Below the pieces are notes generated by a model. The model searched no databases and was not told where the DNA came from. It saw only the letters and a list, made by a program, of their open reading frames with translations. Positions 1 through 7,616 of a DNA stretch of 64,000 bases are shown in pieces. Within the stretch, counting starts at the first letter, position 1, and every line of letters begins with the position of its first letter. Source of the stretch: Caprimulgus europaeus (Eukaryota > Chordata > Aves > Caprimulgiformes > Caprimulgidae); assembly GCA_907165065.1 (NCBI GenBank), contig OU015530.1, positions 51,558,465-51,622,464 of the forward strand. Direction: 5' to 3'. The position numbers and the translations under genes were made by a program.

Positions 1-213
1 ACGGGGTGATGTGAGGAGCAGCACCATTATCTTGCCCCAAAGATTGTCTGCAAGATCACTGGCAAGATTGTTTTCACGAGACCACTGAGAAGGAAACGAC
101 TTGTGAAATGCCCTGCCCGCAGGAGGTCTTCTGCCCGGACATGTCCCTGCCCCAGTGCTGGGGGGGCACAAAGAGACGTGCCATTGCTGTGGTAACCACA
201 GCCCTCGAAGGGG

Positions 214-220
214 TACTTAA
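214..220 (+). promoter_or_regulatory. TATA-like box of the 5' LTR
   Basis: TACTTAA, followed by a purine-rich stretch. The related solo LTR at 12398-13078 has TATTTAA at the same place (12676-12682), a better TATA match, which supports the assignment. The transcription start would fall near 240-250. The copy in the 3' LTR is at 8108-8114. Confidence 0.55.
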
Positions 221-477
221 GGAAGACCTGCATGGGCAGCAAAAGCGCGGGAAGAAAGAGAGAGAGAAGAGGGAAAGAGGACGACCACCTGACTGCACCA
301 CGCCACGCTGCACCACTGCTGGAACACGCTACTGAGACCTCCTCACCCGCCCTTCACCGTCGCCTCGCCGCTGGACCCGTGGTGGTGACTATTCTTGCTG
401 CCCTATCCCGACTCCTTGCTTCTTTTCCATCTTTCTTTCCATTCTGTCCTATCGCTACCCTCCTTATTATTTTTGGT

Positions 478-483
478 AATAAA
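478..483 (+). promoter_or_regulatory. Poly(A) signal in the 5' LTR
   Basis: AATAAA followed about 35 bases later by a T/G-rich stretch (CTCGTTTGTGTCTTAATC). It is conserved in the 3' LTR (8372-8377), where it would be the functional copy, and in the solo LTR (12950-12955). Confidence 0.7.
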
Positions 484-557
484 TGGTGTTTCGGGAATGC
501 GGCATTTGACCTCGTTTGTGTCTTAATCTCGCTCTTGGGAACATATCGAAACCTTTC

Positions 558-617
558 CCCGACATCGGATCGGGATATTTGAATGATCCCGACATCGGAT
601 CGGGACATTTAAATTGG
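558..617 (+). repeat. 30-bp tandem duplication spanning the U5 end and PBS edge
   Basis: Two 30-bp units, 558-587 and 588-617, both begin CCCGACATCGGATCGGGA. The second crosses the LTR terminus (607/608), the 7-base spacer, and the first three bases of the primer binding site. The units differ at the C/T after GGGA and in the last bases. The solo LTR at 13030-13078 has the same doubled motif, so the duplication is older than this insertion. Confidence 0.8.
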
Positions 618-632
618 CGTCACGGACAGGAT
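615..632 (+). other. Candidate tRNA primer binding site
   Basis: TGGCGTCACGGACAGGAT starts with the TGG that pairs with a tRNA CCA end and lies 7 bases after the LTR terminus. The implied tRNA has discriminator G, a CCGTGAC acceptor 3' strand and a CCTGT T-stem strand. I could not match it with confidence to a standard tRNA; a tRNA with discriminator G (Arg, Asn or Ser type) is possible. The 7-base gap is longer than usual, so this site is likely but not certain. Confidence 0.6.
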
Positions 633-665
633 CCCTTGAGGGAGAGTGCCGCATTGCCCCTGTTG

Positions 666-1160
666 TGCTAAGTGAGACCTCAGGAAAGTAAAGGGAGCGG
701 GCTTGATCTGTGTTTTAAACTCACGTGCTGCCTTCCTGAGATGACCGCTCCCCCGCTTCAACTATGCTTAAGTGAAATCTCTTTCTCCTATTGCCTCTGT
801 TATGCTAAGTGAGACCTCAGGAAAGTAAAGGGAGCGGGCTTGATCTGTGTTTTAAACTCACGTGCTGCCTTCCTGAGATGACCGCTCCTTCAACTGTGCT
901 TAAGTGAAATCTCTTTCTCCTATTGCCTCCATGTGCTAAGTGAGACCTCTCAGGAAAGTAAAGGGGAGCGGGCTTGATCTGTGTTTTAAACTCACGTGCT
1001 GCCTTCCTGAGACGACCGTTTCCCCACTTGATTTGAGACGTGTGCTAAGAGAGACCTCAGGAAAGTAAAGGGGGTGGGCTTCGTTGTGTTTGCCGTTTGC
1101 TGTGTTTAAAACTAACGTGCTGCCTTCCTGAGGAGACTGCTCCCCCGTTTTGACTACCGT
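666..1160 (+). repeat. Leader tandem repeat, four units with pseudoknot-capable elements
   Basis: Units start with TGCTAAG at 666, 803, 934 and 1043 (periods 137, 131 and 109). Units 1 and 2 are nearly identical; units 3 and 4 are more diverged. Each contains, in order, A=CTCAGGAA, B=GGGAGCGG or a variant, A'=TTCCTGAG, and B'=CCGCTCCC or a variant. Unit 1 coordinates: A 679-686, B 693-700, A' 733-740, B' 745-752. A pairs with A' and B with B', so the two stems interlock. A candidate splice donor AAA/GTAAAG sits between A and B in every unit. The block lies between the PBS and gag, where packaging, dimerisation and translation signals are normally found; which of these it serves is unknown. 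Confidence 0.85.
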
Positions 1161-1187
1161 AGTTTTTGTTTGAAATTTGTGCGTGAA

Positions 1188-1193
1188 GTAAGA
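1188..1193 (+). promoter_or_regulatory. Candidate major 5' splice donor
   Basis: GAA/GTAAGA, with GT at 1188-1189, ends at the A of the gag start codon. It is the best donor match in the leader; weaker AAA/GTAAAG sites occur at 688, 825, 958 and 1065 inside the four repeats. It would join to the acceptors at 5897 or 5986 to make env mRNA. Inferred from consensus only. Confidence 0.45.
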
Positions 1194-2731
1194 TGAGTGA
1201 TAACAGAACCGTAACCCTTCCTTCGGGAAGAGAAGTCTTGTTTGATTTTCTAGAAAAGCATAAAGCGCGACCCTCTGTGCCCGGGGTAGATTGGGCTCAG
1301 GGAAATTGGTATAATTTGCAAAGTGTAGTTGATCGGATGCGTGCTTTACAAAAAGATGCCAGAGTAAAGGCTGGAAAAGGTAAAGCGATTGTTTGTGCCG
1401 TTCTCGGGGCCAGTTTGGCAGCTGCGGTAAAAGACAGGGACCTCCATCTCGGCTCGGAGTCCCAAACTATTGTTTCACTGCAAAACCTCGCCCAGTCCCT
1501 TCAAGGGCAGGTGGCTGAATTAAAGGAACAACTTAAAGCAGAAAAAGACCTGGTGAAAGACCTGCGAATTGCCCTTAAGGAGCGTCTCCTCACTGATACT
1601 GCCCCTGAGAAGACGCCTCCCCCACCAGAGATCAGTTACCCTTTTAGCGATTTGTCACAAACAAAAGAGAAAGCAGAGAAATCTGAACCACCCTCTCTGA
1701 GACCCCTGGTTAAAACCGAGTATATCTATGACGATGAACAAGACCCGTCCCCGCAGGTTACAACTAAGGAAGTCCCCTATACTGCCACCGAGTTGGCAAA
1801 ATTGAAAAAGGAATTTGGCCGGACTCCTAGGGAGTCAGAAACAGAATATGTGTGGAGAATATCATTGTCTGGGGGGGACCAGATTCTGCTAAGTGAAAAA
1901 GAGGCAGAAGGGTATTGGGGACCGGGAGTGTTTTTAACTACTGGAAACTACCGTGCCCCCTGGTCTCTAACTCAACGAGCAGCCTACTGGGCTGGTGGTT
2001 TGAACCCCTTGGAGAGGGGGGACCCCCTCGCAATTATGGGGTCTGTTGATCAATTGGTGGAGAGTGTGCAGAAGGCAGCTTGTCTGCAGATGATGTATGA
2101 ACGAAGGTTAGAACCTTCACAGGAGTCTCCTATGATGATGCCGGTAGACCCTGAACGAATGACTCCCCTTATAAGGGGACTCCCTGACTCGTTAAAACCT
2201 ATTGGCATACAATTACAGGGGAGAATACAAGCAATGCCCCGAGGTGGTAGACTTGCAGCTGCTTTAGAAGGGTGCACCCCACAACGTCAGCCCTCAGATA
2301 GGAAGGTGTGGACTTGGGGAGAAGTAGCCCAAGAACTGATTAATTATGGCCGCAAGTATGGTCCCATTAACCCTCCAGTCACCAAAATGGACTCCCGGGG
2401 CTTGAGGCGAGCAGAAGCAAAAATAGTCCCACACCCTGGGAGTGATAAGAGAACTCCACCACCTTCTAGGAGAACTCCACCCCTCGCCAGACCACCGGGA
2501 GGGAGAGATATCCCGAACAGACGTAATAGACTGTGGGGGGAAGGACAACAAAAAGGGATTCCACATGACTTGATGGACGGGCTACCAACAGACAAATTAG
2601 AAAAGCTGATAACAGAATGGCCTGATAAGACAGTAAATAGAGGAGTGGATTGTAGAAGTACCACTCGCAGTGCACCCCCCTTGATTGATTTGTTGGAACA
2701 AAACAGCCCCAAAAACCCGGCGGAAAACTAG
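1193..2731 (+). CDS. gag: Gag polyprotein of the provirus (512 aa)
   Basis: Structural polyprotein that would assemble the virion core. The start is the first in-frame ATG after the repeat leader, and the frame is open to TAG at 2729-2731. Met is followed by Ser, so there is no N-terminal myristoylation signal. A heptad-like, charged helical stretch at about residues 90-130 looks like a coiled coil. A proline run followed by YPFSDL (149-154) resembles a YPxnL late-budding motif. Residues about 200-400 form the likely capsid, including W-R-I-S near 220. The C-terminal part (about 419-453) is rich in Arg and Pro and probably serves as nucleocapsid; no CCHC zinc knuckle is present. The last 43 bases overlap the pro-pol frame. 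Family placement (ERV-L/spuma-like) is inferred; gag identity rests on position and general character. Confidence 0.88.
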   Translation: MSDNRTVTLPSGREVLFDFLEKHKARPSVPGVDWAQGNWYNLQSVVDRMRALQKDARVKAGKGKAIVCAVLGASLAAAVKDRDLHLGSESQTIVSLQNLAQSLQGQVAELKEQLKAEKDLVKDLRIALKERLLTDTAPEKTPPPPEISYPFSDLSQTKEKAEKSEPPSLRPLVKTEYIYDDEQDPSPQVTTKEVPYTATELAKLKKEFGRTPRESETEYVWRISLSGGDQILLSEKEAEGYWGPGVFLTTGNYRAPWSLTQRAAYWAGGLNPLERGDPLAIMGSVDQLVESVQKAACLQMMYERRLEPSQESPMMMPVDPERMTPLIRGLPDSLKPIGIQLQGRIQAMPRGGRLAAALEGCTPQRQPSDRKVWTWGEVAQELINYGRKYGPINPPVTKMDSRGLRRAEAKIVPHPGSDKRTPPPSRRTPPLARPPGGRDIPNRRNRLWGEGQQKGIPHDLMDGLPTDKLEKLITEWPDKTVNRGVDCRSTTRSAPPLIDLLEQNSPKNPAEN

Positions 2732-5700
2732 ATCCTTCACCCTCTGATGGTGGGCGGGGGGGTGAAGGTTGGATACACATCAGACAGCTCACTGAAAATG
2801 GCCGGGGTGATTTATTAATTACAGGCATTGTAGGGCCAAAGCAAGTCCCAGTAACATTTTTAGTAGACACTGGGGCTCAAATCTCAGCCATTAAAACAAA
2901 GGACGCCACCAATTGTGGAATTGCTCCATCCAAACAGATGCTATTTGTGGCAGATGCCTTTGGCAATGTTCAGCCCCAGGCACTGGCAATGGTCAGCCTG
3001 CGTCTGCCTGGAGAAGATGATGCTACTACTGTAGCTATGGTTGTGGGGGAATTTCCAGTTAACCTTCTGGGACTTGATGTTTTAAAAGGAAGGACCTGGG
3101 TTGACAATAAAGGGAAACAGTGGTCGTTTGGTACTCCCACAATAGATATTCGACTCCTACAAGCTGCACCGTTACTTCCCCCTTCAAAGCTTACAAATGT
3201 TAAACCTTACCCGATACCTTTGGGGGCTAGAGAGGGAATAGCACCTGTACTAGAAGACTTAAAAGGACAAGGTATAGTGATCCCAACCCATTCTCCTTTT
3301 AACTCTCCAGTGTGGCCAGTACGCAAACCTAATGGCACGTGGAGACTGACTGTAGATTATCGCAGGCTCAATGCAAATACTGGCCCACTGACAGCTGCGG
3401 TACCAAACATTGCAGAGCTCATAGCCACAATTCAGGAACGAGCTCACCCAATCATGGCAACAGTGGATGTTAAAGATATGTTTTTCATGGTCCCCCTACA
3501 GCCTGAGGACCAAGACCGTTTTGCTTTTACTTGGGAAGGTCAGCAATTTACTTTCACCCGACTCCCACAGGGGTATAAGCATTCCCCCACTTTAGCCCAC
3601 CACGCTTTGGCACAAGAACTAGCAATAATTCAAGTAGAGAAAGAAGTCAGTGTTTACCAATATATCGATGACATCCTTGTGGGAGGGAATGATATAGATA
3701 AGGTTCAAACAACCCAAAATAATATAATTTCCCACTTGGAAAGTTTGGGGCTAAGAATCCCACCTGAGAAAATACAAACACCGTCAGGTGAAGTGAAGTT
3801 TTTAGGAATCTGGTGGAAAGGAGGAATGACATGCATTCCACCAGACACTCTTTCCTCATTAGATCTAATTAAGATGCCAGAATCAAAAAAGGACTTACAG
3901 CATGTGCTAGGATTACTTGTGTTTTGGAGAAAGCATATTCCTGATTTTTCAATTATTGCAAGACCCCTATATGACTTGTTGCGAAAAGGGGTGCAGTGGC
4001 AATGGACCGAGCTCCATGAAGAAGCTTTGCAGTTGCTAGTATTTGAAGCAACCGCCCATCAAGCTCTTGGTCCTATCCACCCTACAGACCCTGTCCATAT
4101 TGAATGGGGATTTGCCAACACTGGGCTATCAATACATTTGTGGCAAAAGGGCCCTGAAGGACCCACTCGACCTATTGGGTTCTATTCCCGTAGTTTTAAA
4201 GATGCTGAAAAAAGATACACAGCCTGGGAAAAAGGCTTGTTTGTAGTCAGTTTAGCCTTGAGAGAGGCTGAACGAACCATTCGACAACAGCCAATAGTGC
4301 TTAGGGGCCCATTTAAGGTAATTAAAATGGTTTTGTCAGGGACTGCACCCCCTGACGGGGTGGCTCAGAAGGCCTCTGTGCGAAAGTGGTATGCCCAAAT
4401 AGAACATTATTGTGACATTTTTGCAGTATCTGAGGGAGCTGTAAAAATGCTAACTATTCAAGATGAGGTGAGTCCAGATAAAGAAACGATTGAATTCCCC
4501 TCAGTGATATCTGTAGCCCCTCCATTCTCAGAGCAGCTGCAAAATGTTTGGTTTACTGATGCGTCCTCCAAAAGAGAAGGAAAAACTTGGAAATACAGAG
4601 CTGTAGCTCTCCGTGTAGATGAGGAAAAGCAGGTAATTACTGAAGGAGAAGGTAGTGCACAAGTAGGGGAATTGGTCGCAGTATGGAGTGTTTTCCAACA
4701 TGAAGCTCAATCTACCTCTCCTGTCTATATCTATACTGATTCTTATGCTGTGTTTAAAGGCTGCACTGAATGGCTTCCGTTTTGGGAGAAAAATGGGTGG
4801 GAGGTGAACAGGATACCTGTATGGCAAAAGGAAAAATGGCAAGACATCCTAGCTGTTTCTAGACAAGGAAAGTTTGCAATAGCCTGGGTGGCTTCTCATC
4901 AGCGGGATAACACTCCTGTTAGCAGGTGGAATGACAAAGCTGATGAGTTAGCCAGACTGGCACCCCTGCAGAACACCCAAATAGCAGAAGACTGGGAGCG
5001 ATTATTAGAATGGCTGCATGTAAAGAGAAAACATTCAGGAGTTAAAGATCTCTATTGTGAGGCCCATGCTCGAGGTTGGCCAGTCACCAGGGAAGAATGT
5101 AAAACTTGTGTGTCTGCTTGCGAACAATGCCGTACTCGCTTAGAAAGACACCCCCTGGAAGGGGATCCCCTACACTTGAGAGACAGAAAAGGACTGTGGG
5201 AGGCCTGGCAAGTGGATTACATTGGTCCCTTCAGAAAATCAGAGGGAAGATGTTATGTGTTAGTGGGGGTTGAAATAGTGTCAGGGTTAGTCCAAGCTGA
5301 AGCATTTGCCCGGGCTACTGGGGAGAACACAGTAAAAGCCTTAAAAGCGTGGTTTGGTACCTTCCCCAAACCACAGTCAATTCAATCAGATAATGGTTCC
5401 CACTTTACTGCTAAAGTAGTCCAAGACTGGGCAACTCAGGAAGGAATCTCGTGGGTATACCATACCCCATATTATCCACAAGCAAATGGAATTGTGGAAA
5501 GAACGAATGGCCTTTTGAAGCGCTTCCTCAAACCACACAAGCCACGATGGGCTGAACGGCTATGGGATGCAGTGACTAGTGTCAACAGTCGGTGGGGAGT
5601 AAACGGGTGCCCGAAAATTACCGCATTTTGTCCAAAGGCCCCAAACATTATACCAGACCCATACAAACCAAATCATTCCCAGGACCCACAGTACTTCCCA

Positions 5701-5847
5701 GGCCAACCAGTCTTGGTTGAACTCCCTACAGTAGGAGCCGTACCCCTGGTATTAGAAACCTCAATAAACAAATATGTTTGGAAGGCAAAAGATGCGCGTG
5801 GAAAAGAACACAAAATCAACACAAGGTGGATTATTCCATCCTTCTAA
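2689..5847 (+). CDS. pol: Pro-Pol polyprotein (protease, RT, RNase H, integrase), -1 frame to gag
   Basis: The open frame runs from just after a TGA at 2686-2688 to TAA at 5845-5847, about 1052 codons, in the -1 frame to gag; the ATG at 2938 is internal to protease and is not the real start. Domains in order: aspartic protease with LVDTGAQIS (catalytic Asp at 2866) and a later LLGLDVL; reverse transcriptase with RLTVDYRRLN and YIDD (Asp codons 3667 and 3670); RNase H with FTDASS (4558) and YTDSYA (4738); integrase with a Cys-rich N-terminal zinc domain (about 5020-5150) and a DD35E core, Asp 5215, Asp 5389 and Glu 5497, with exactly 35 residues between the last two. It would be made as a Gag-Pro-Pol fusion by frameshifting near 2722. 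YIDD instead of YVDD suggests class III. No stop or frameshift damage is visible and no dUTPase was found. Confidence 0.96.
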   Translation, partial: FVGTKQPQKPGGKLDPSPSDGGRGGEGWIHIRQLTENGRGDLLITGIVGPKQVPVTFLVDTGAQISAIKTKDATNCGIAPSKQMLFVADAFGNVQPQALAMVSLRLPGEDDATTVAMVVGEFPVNLLGLDVLKGRTWVDNKGKQWSFGTPTIDIRLLQAAPLLPPSKLTNVKPYPIPLGAREGIAPVLEDLKGQGIVIPTHSPFNSPVWPVRKPNGTWRLTVDYRRLNANTGPLTAAVPNIAELIATIQERAHPIMATVDVKDMFFMVPLQPEDQDRFAFTWEGQQFTFTRLPQGYKHSPTLAHHALAQELAIIQVEKEVSVYQYIDDILVGGNDIDKVQTTQNNIISHLESLGLRIPPEKIQTPSGEVKFLGIWWKGGMTCIPPDTLSSLDLIKMPESKKDLQHVLGLLVFWRKHIPDFSIIARPLYDLLRKGVQWQWTELHEEALQLLVFEATAHQALGPIHPTDPVHIEWGFANTGLSIHLWQKGPEGPTRPIGFYSRSFKDAEKRYTAWEKGLFVVSLALREAERTIRQQPIVLRGPFKVIKMVLSGTAPPDGVAQKASVRKWYAQIEHYCDIFAVSEGAVKMLTIQDEVSPDKETIEFPSVISVAPPFSEQLQNVWFTDASSKREGKTWKYRAVALRVDEEKQVITEGEGSAQVGELVAVWSVFQHEAQSTSPVYIYTDSYAVFKGCTEWLPFWEKNGWEVNRIPVWQKEKWQDILAVSRQGKFAIAWVASHQRDNTPVSRWNDKADELARLAPLQNTQIAEDWERLLEWLHVKRKHSGVKDLYCEAHARGWPVTREECKTCVSACEQCRTRLERHPLEGDPLHLRDRKGLWEAWQVDYIGPFRKSEGRCYVLVGVEIVSGLVQAEAFARATGENTVKALKAWFGTFPKPQSIQSDNGSHFTAKVVQDWATQEGISWVYHTPYYPQANGIVERTNGLLKRFLKPHKPRWAERLWDAVTSVNSRWGVNGCPKITAFCPKAPNIIPDPYKPNHSQDPQYFPGQPVLVELPTVGAVPLVLETSINKYVWKAKDARGKEHKINTRWIIPSF
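2722..2784 (+). promoter_or_regulatory. Predicted -1 ribosomal frameshift signal (slip site plus pseudoknot)
   Basis: Slip site GGAAAAC at 2722-2728 is read G-GAA-AAC in gag, directly before the TAG. After 5 bases comes a perfect 9-bp stem, CCTTCACCC (2734-2742) with GGGTGAAGG (2760-2768). The first 7 loop bases TCTGATG (2743-2749) are exactly complementary to CATCAGA (2778-2784), which could close a pseudoknot. The required shift window, from the pol frame opening (2689) to the gag stop (2731), contains this site. GGA-AAA-C breaks the strict XXX rule but resembles the accepted retroviral GGA-UUU-A type. A second A-rich candidate, CAAAAAC, lies at 2710-2716. Confidence 0.75.
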
Positions 5848-5879
5848 CAACTTGCCCCTGGTTCCCTAGAGCGAACCGG

Positions 5880-5986
5880 GTCTGTTTTCTCTTTCAGGTA
5901 AAGACCCTGGAGTTTGTCTGAAGGAGCCCACGAGACTGCTAATTCACTGTGTGCTTTTGTTGATAATTGTTTCATTAATTTTATAG
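5880..5986 (+). promoter_or_regulatory. env splice acceptors and overlapping donor
   Basis: A pyrimidine tract ending TTTCTCTTTCAG (AG at 5896-5897) fits an env splice acceptor about 90 bases before the env ATG. The next bases, GTAAAG, make CAG/GTAAAG, a good 5' donor. A second acceptor, TTTCATTAATTTTATAG, ends at 5986, one base before the env ATG. An 89-nt intron, 5898-5986, is therefore possible. Consensus reading only. Confidence 0.5.
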
Positions 5987-5987
5987 A

Positions 5988-7556
5988 ATGTTTAATATAC
6001 AACCACCACAAATGTTGTTTTGGTTAACAATGGTTGTTGCTTTTAATATCTGGGGAAACTCCTGTGCTCCCCTCTTTGACTTGCCATGGCAGAATGAGTT
6101 TATTGCTTTAGGCCAACAAGTGGCCGATGCTTTTAACCTAAGTGCCTGTTGGGTATGTGGTGGACCATTAGGTTCAGAAAGTTGGCCATGGACTGCTACC
6201 CCTCTTTCTCCTGAATGGTTGGTAAGCAATTATAGTGAAATCAATAACAATATTTACTGGGAGGAAAATGAGCCACCACCATGGCCAGTGCAATACCCAA
6301 CTCGAGGTGTATATTGTTTAAACAGAACACAAAAAGGTGGGGTCTTTGTAGGAAACAGCAAATGTAACTATACCTTTAATCTTATCCAAGAAAACATTTC
6401 CATGCCAAATATTCTTGGTGACCCCGAGTTATCCCTAGGAGCATACCACTTTGCCAACCGACCTAGGTGGGTATGGCTGGACGAAGCGGGAAAGAGGGTG
6501 AACTTTAAAGGTTATTGGTCTCTTAAGAATTATTCAGGGCCCAGACACGAAGATGATTTTAGAGCACTTTATAGTTGCTCCTGGCGAAATAGGGAAGGAG
6601 CATGGTGGTGTGAGGACACCCGTGATGGACCTGGGACTAATAATCCCTTTGGAGACTATAATCTAAAACCCTATTTTGACCCAGATCCCAGTGAAACTGG
6701 TCCTTTCGAAAATGGTGCCCGAGCCTTGAAGGGCCACTATTGGGTGTGTGGCCACCATGCCTATAAACTACTACCACCAAATTGGACCGGAGTGTGTTAC
6801 GTGGGGGCAATTCGTCCTCTGTTTTTTCTGCTCCCTGGGGATGAGAGTAATGAACTAAGTATTAAAGTGTATGATGATCTTAACCGGTATCGGCGATCCA
6901 TTGATACTTCTATAGCCAGCGGAAGCAGTCAAACCTGGAGAACAGATGAATGGACCCCTCAACGTATTATACAGCATTATGGACCTGCCACCTGGAATCC
7001 CAAAGAGTGGGTTAGTGGTGCTCGAGAACCTATCTATAATTTAAATCGTATAATTCGACTACAAGCTGTCATAGAAATTGTCACCAATCAAACTGCTGAG
7101 GCCCTTGATCTATTGGCAGATCAAGCAACACAAATGCGAACTGCCATTTACCAACACCGCATGGTTCTCGATTACCTGCTAGCCGAAGAAGGGGGTGTTT
7201 GTGGTAAACTTAATGCTTCTAATTGTTGTTTAAAAATTGATGACAGTGGAAAAGTTATTAAGCAAATTACTGCAGGCATGAGAAAGCTAGCCCATGTTCC
7301 TGTTCAAACATGGAAAGGATGGGATATTGATATGTTTTCTTGGCTTCCAGGTGGTCCATGGGTTAAGAGGGTTTTATTTTATTTGTTATGTGGATTGGCA
7401 ATGCTAATGTTTTTACCATGTATTATCCCGTGTTTTATACAATTAATTCAACGCGTTGTATCTAACATGCAATTTATATCTACTGTTACTCCTGATGGCG
7501 TTAAACAAATTCGTGTTGTACGCCAATCCAAACCATCAGTTTTGCAAATTATTTAA
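5988..7556 (+). CDS. env: Envelope glycoprotein precursor (SU-TM, 522 aa)
   Basis: Type I membrane glycoprotein expected to mediate receptor binding and fusion. An N-terminal hydrophobic segment (about residues 8-26) acts as signal peptide. The SU part carries CWVC at 54-57, the CxxC motif used for SU-TM disulphide linkage in gammaretrovirus-type envelopes, and several N-x-S/T sites. RYRR at 300-303 is a furin-type site that separates SU from TM. TM (304-522) has a heptad-rich helix at about 350-400, then C405 and CC at 413-414, and a membrane anchor at about 462-491 with a tail near 31 residues. The Cys spacing is CX7CC, one more than the usual CX6CC, and no clearly hydrophobic fusion peptide follows the furin site. 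Translation would need a spliced mRNA. No internal stop is present; whether it is functional is unknown. Confidence 0.93.
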   Translation: MFNIQPPQMLFWLTMVVAFNIWGNSCAPLFDLPWQNEFIALGQQVADAFNLSACWVCGGPLGSESWPWTATPLSPEWLVSNYSEINNNIYWEENEPPPWPVQYPTRGVYCLNRTQKGGVFVGNSKCNYTFNLIQENISMPNILGDPELSLGAYHFANRPRWVWLDEAGKRVNFKGYWSLKNYSGPRHEDDFRALYSCSWRNREGAWWCEDTRDGPGTNNPFGDYNLKPYFDPDPSETGPFENGARALKGHYWVCGHHAYKLLPPNWTGVCYVGAIRPLFFLLPGDESNELSIKVYDDLNRYRRSIDTSIASGSSQTWRTDEWTPQRIIQHYGPATWNPKEWVSGAREPIYNLNRIIRLQAVIEIVTNQTAEALDLLADQATQMRTAIYQHRMVLDYLLAEEGGVCGKLNASNCCLKIDDSGKVIKQITAGMRKLAHVPVQTWKGWDIDMFSWLPGGPWVKRVLFYLLCGLAMLMFLPCIIPCFIQLIQRVVSNMQFISTVTPDGVKQIRVVRQSKPSVLQII

Positions 7557-7616
7557 AGTGCTCTTTTCCAACCTTTTCTGAACAACTATCTTTTCTCAAA
7601 ACCACCATGGGTCTTA
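7557..7616 (+). other. env-LTR junction without a clear polypurine tract
   Basis: Sixty bases between the env stop and the first U3 repeat are pyrimidine-rich, including CTCTTTTCC and ATCTTTTCTC. The polypurine tract expected just left of U3 is not apparent, so the left edge of the 3' LTR is uncertain. TG dinucleotides at 7558, 7608 and 7617 are the candidates. Confidence 0.5.

Larger units (their letters stand above)
1..607 (+). repeat. 5' LTR (partial, U3 truncated by window start)
   Basis: Matches 7895-8501 base for base by eye. It ends in CA at 607, exactly where the 5' and 3' copies stop resembling each other (TTTAAATTGG follows here, CTGGTCTGGG after the 3' copy). A TATA-like TACTTAA lies at 214-220 and the poly(A) signal AATAAA at 478-483, which places R at roughly 240-500 and U5 from there to 607. 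The U3 part seen here starts inside the third U3 repeat unit known from the 3' LTR. Confidence 0.95.

Noticed and set aside
232-582. 116-codon open frame in the LTR (also 8126-8476), with basic N-terminus and hydrophobic segments
   Set aside because: Its ATG lies at or before the likely transcription start, and the matching frame in the solo LTR is closed by TGA after about two dozen codons. It looks like chance, not an accessory gene.
2938-2940. ATG as the start of pol
   Set aside because: It lies inside the protease domain, downstream of the catalytic Asp at 2866. The frame is open back to 2689 and is entered by frameshifting.
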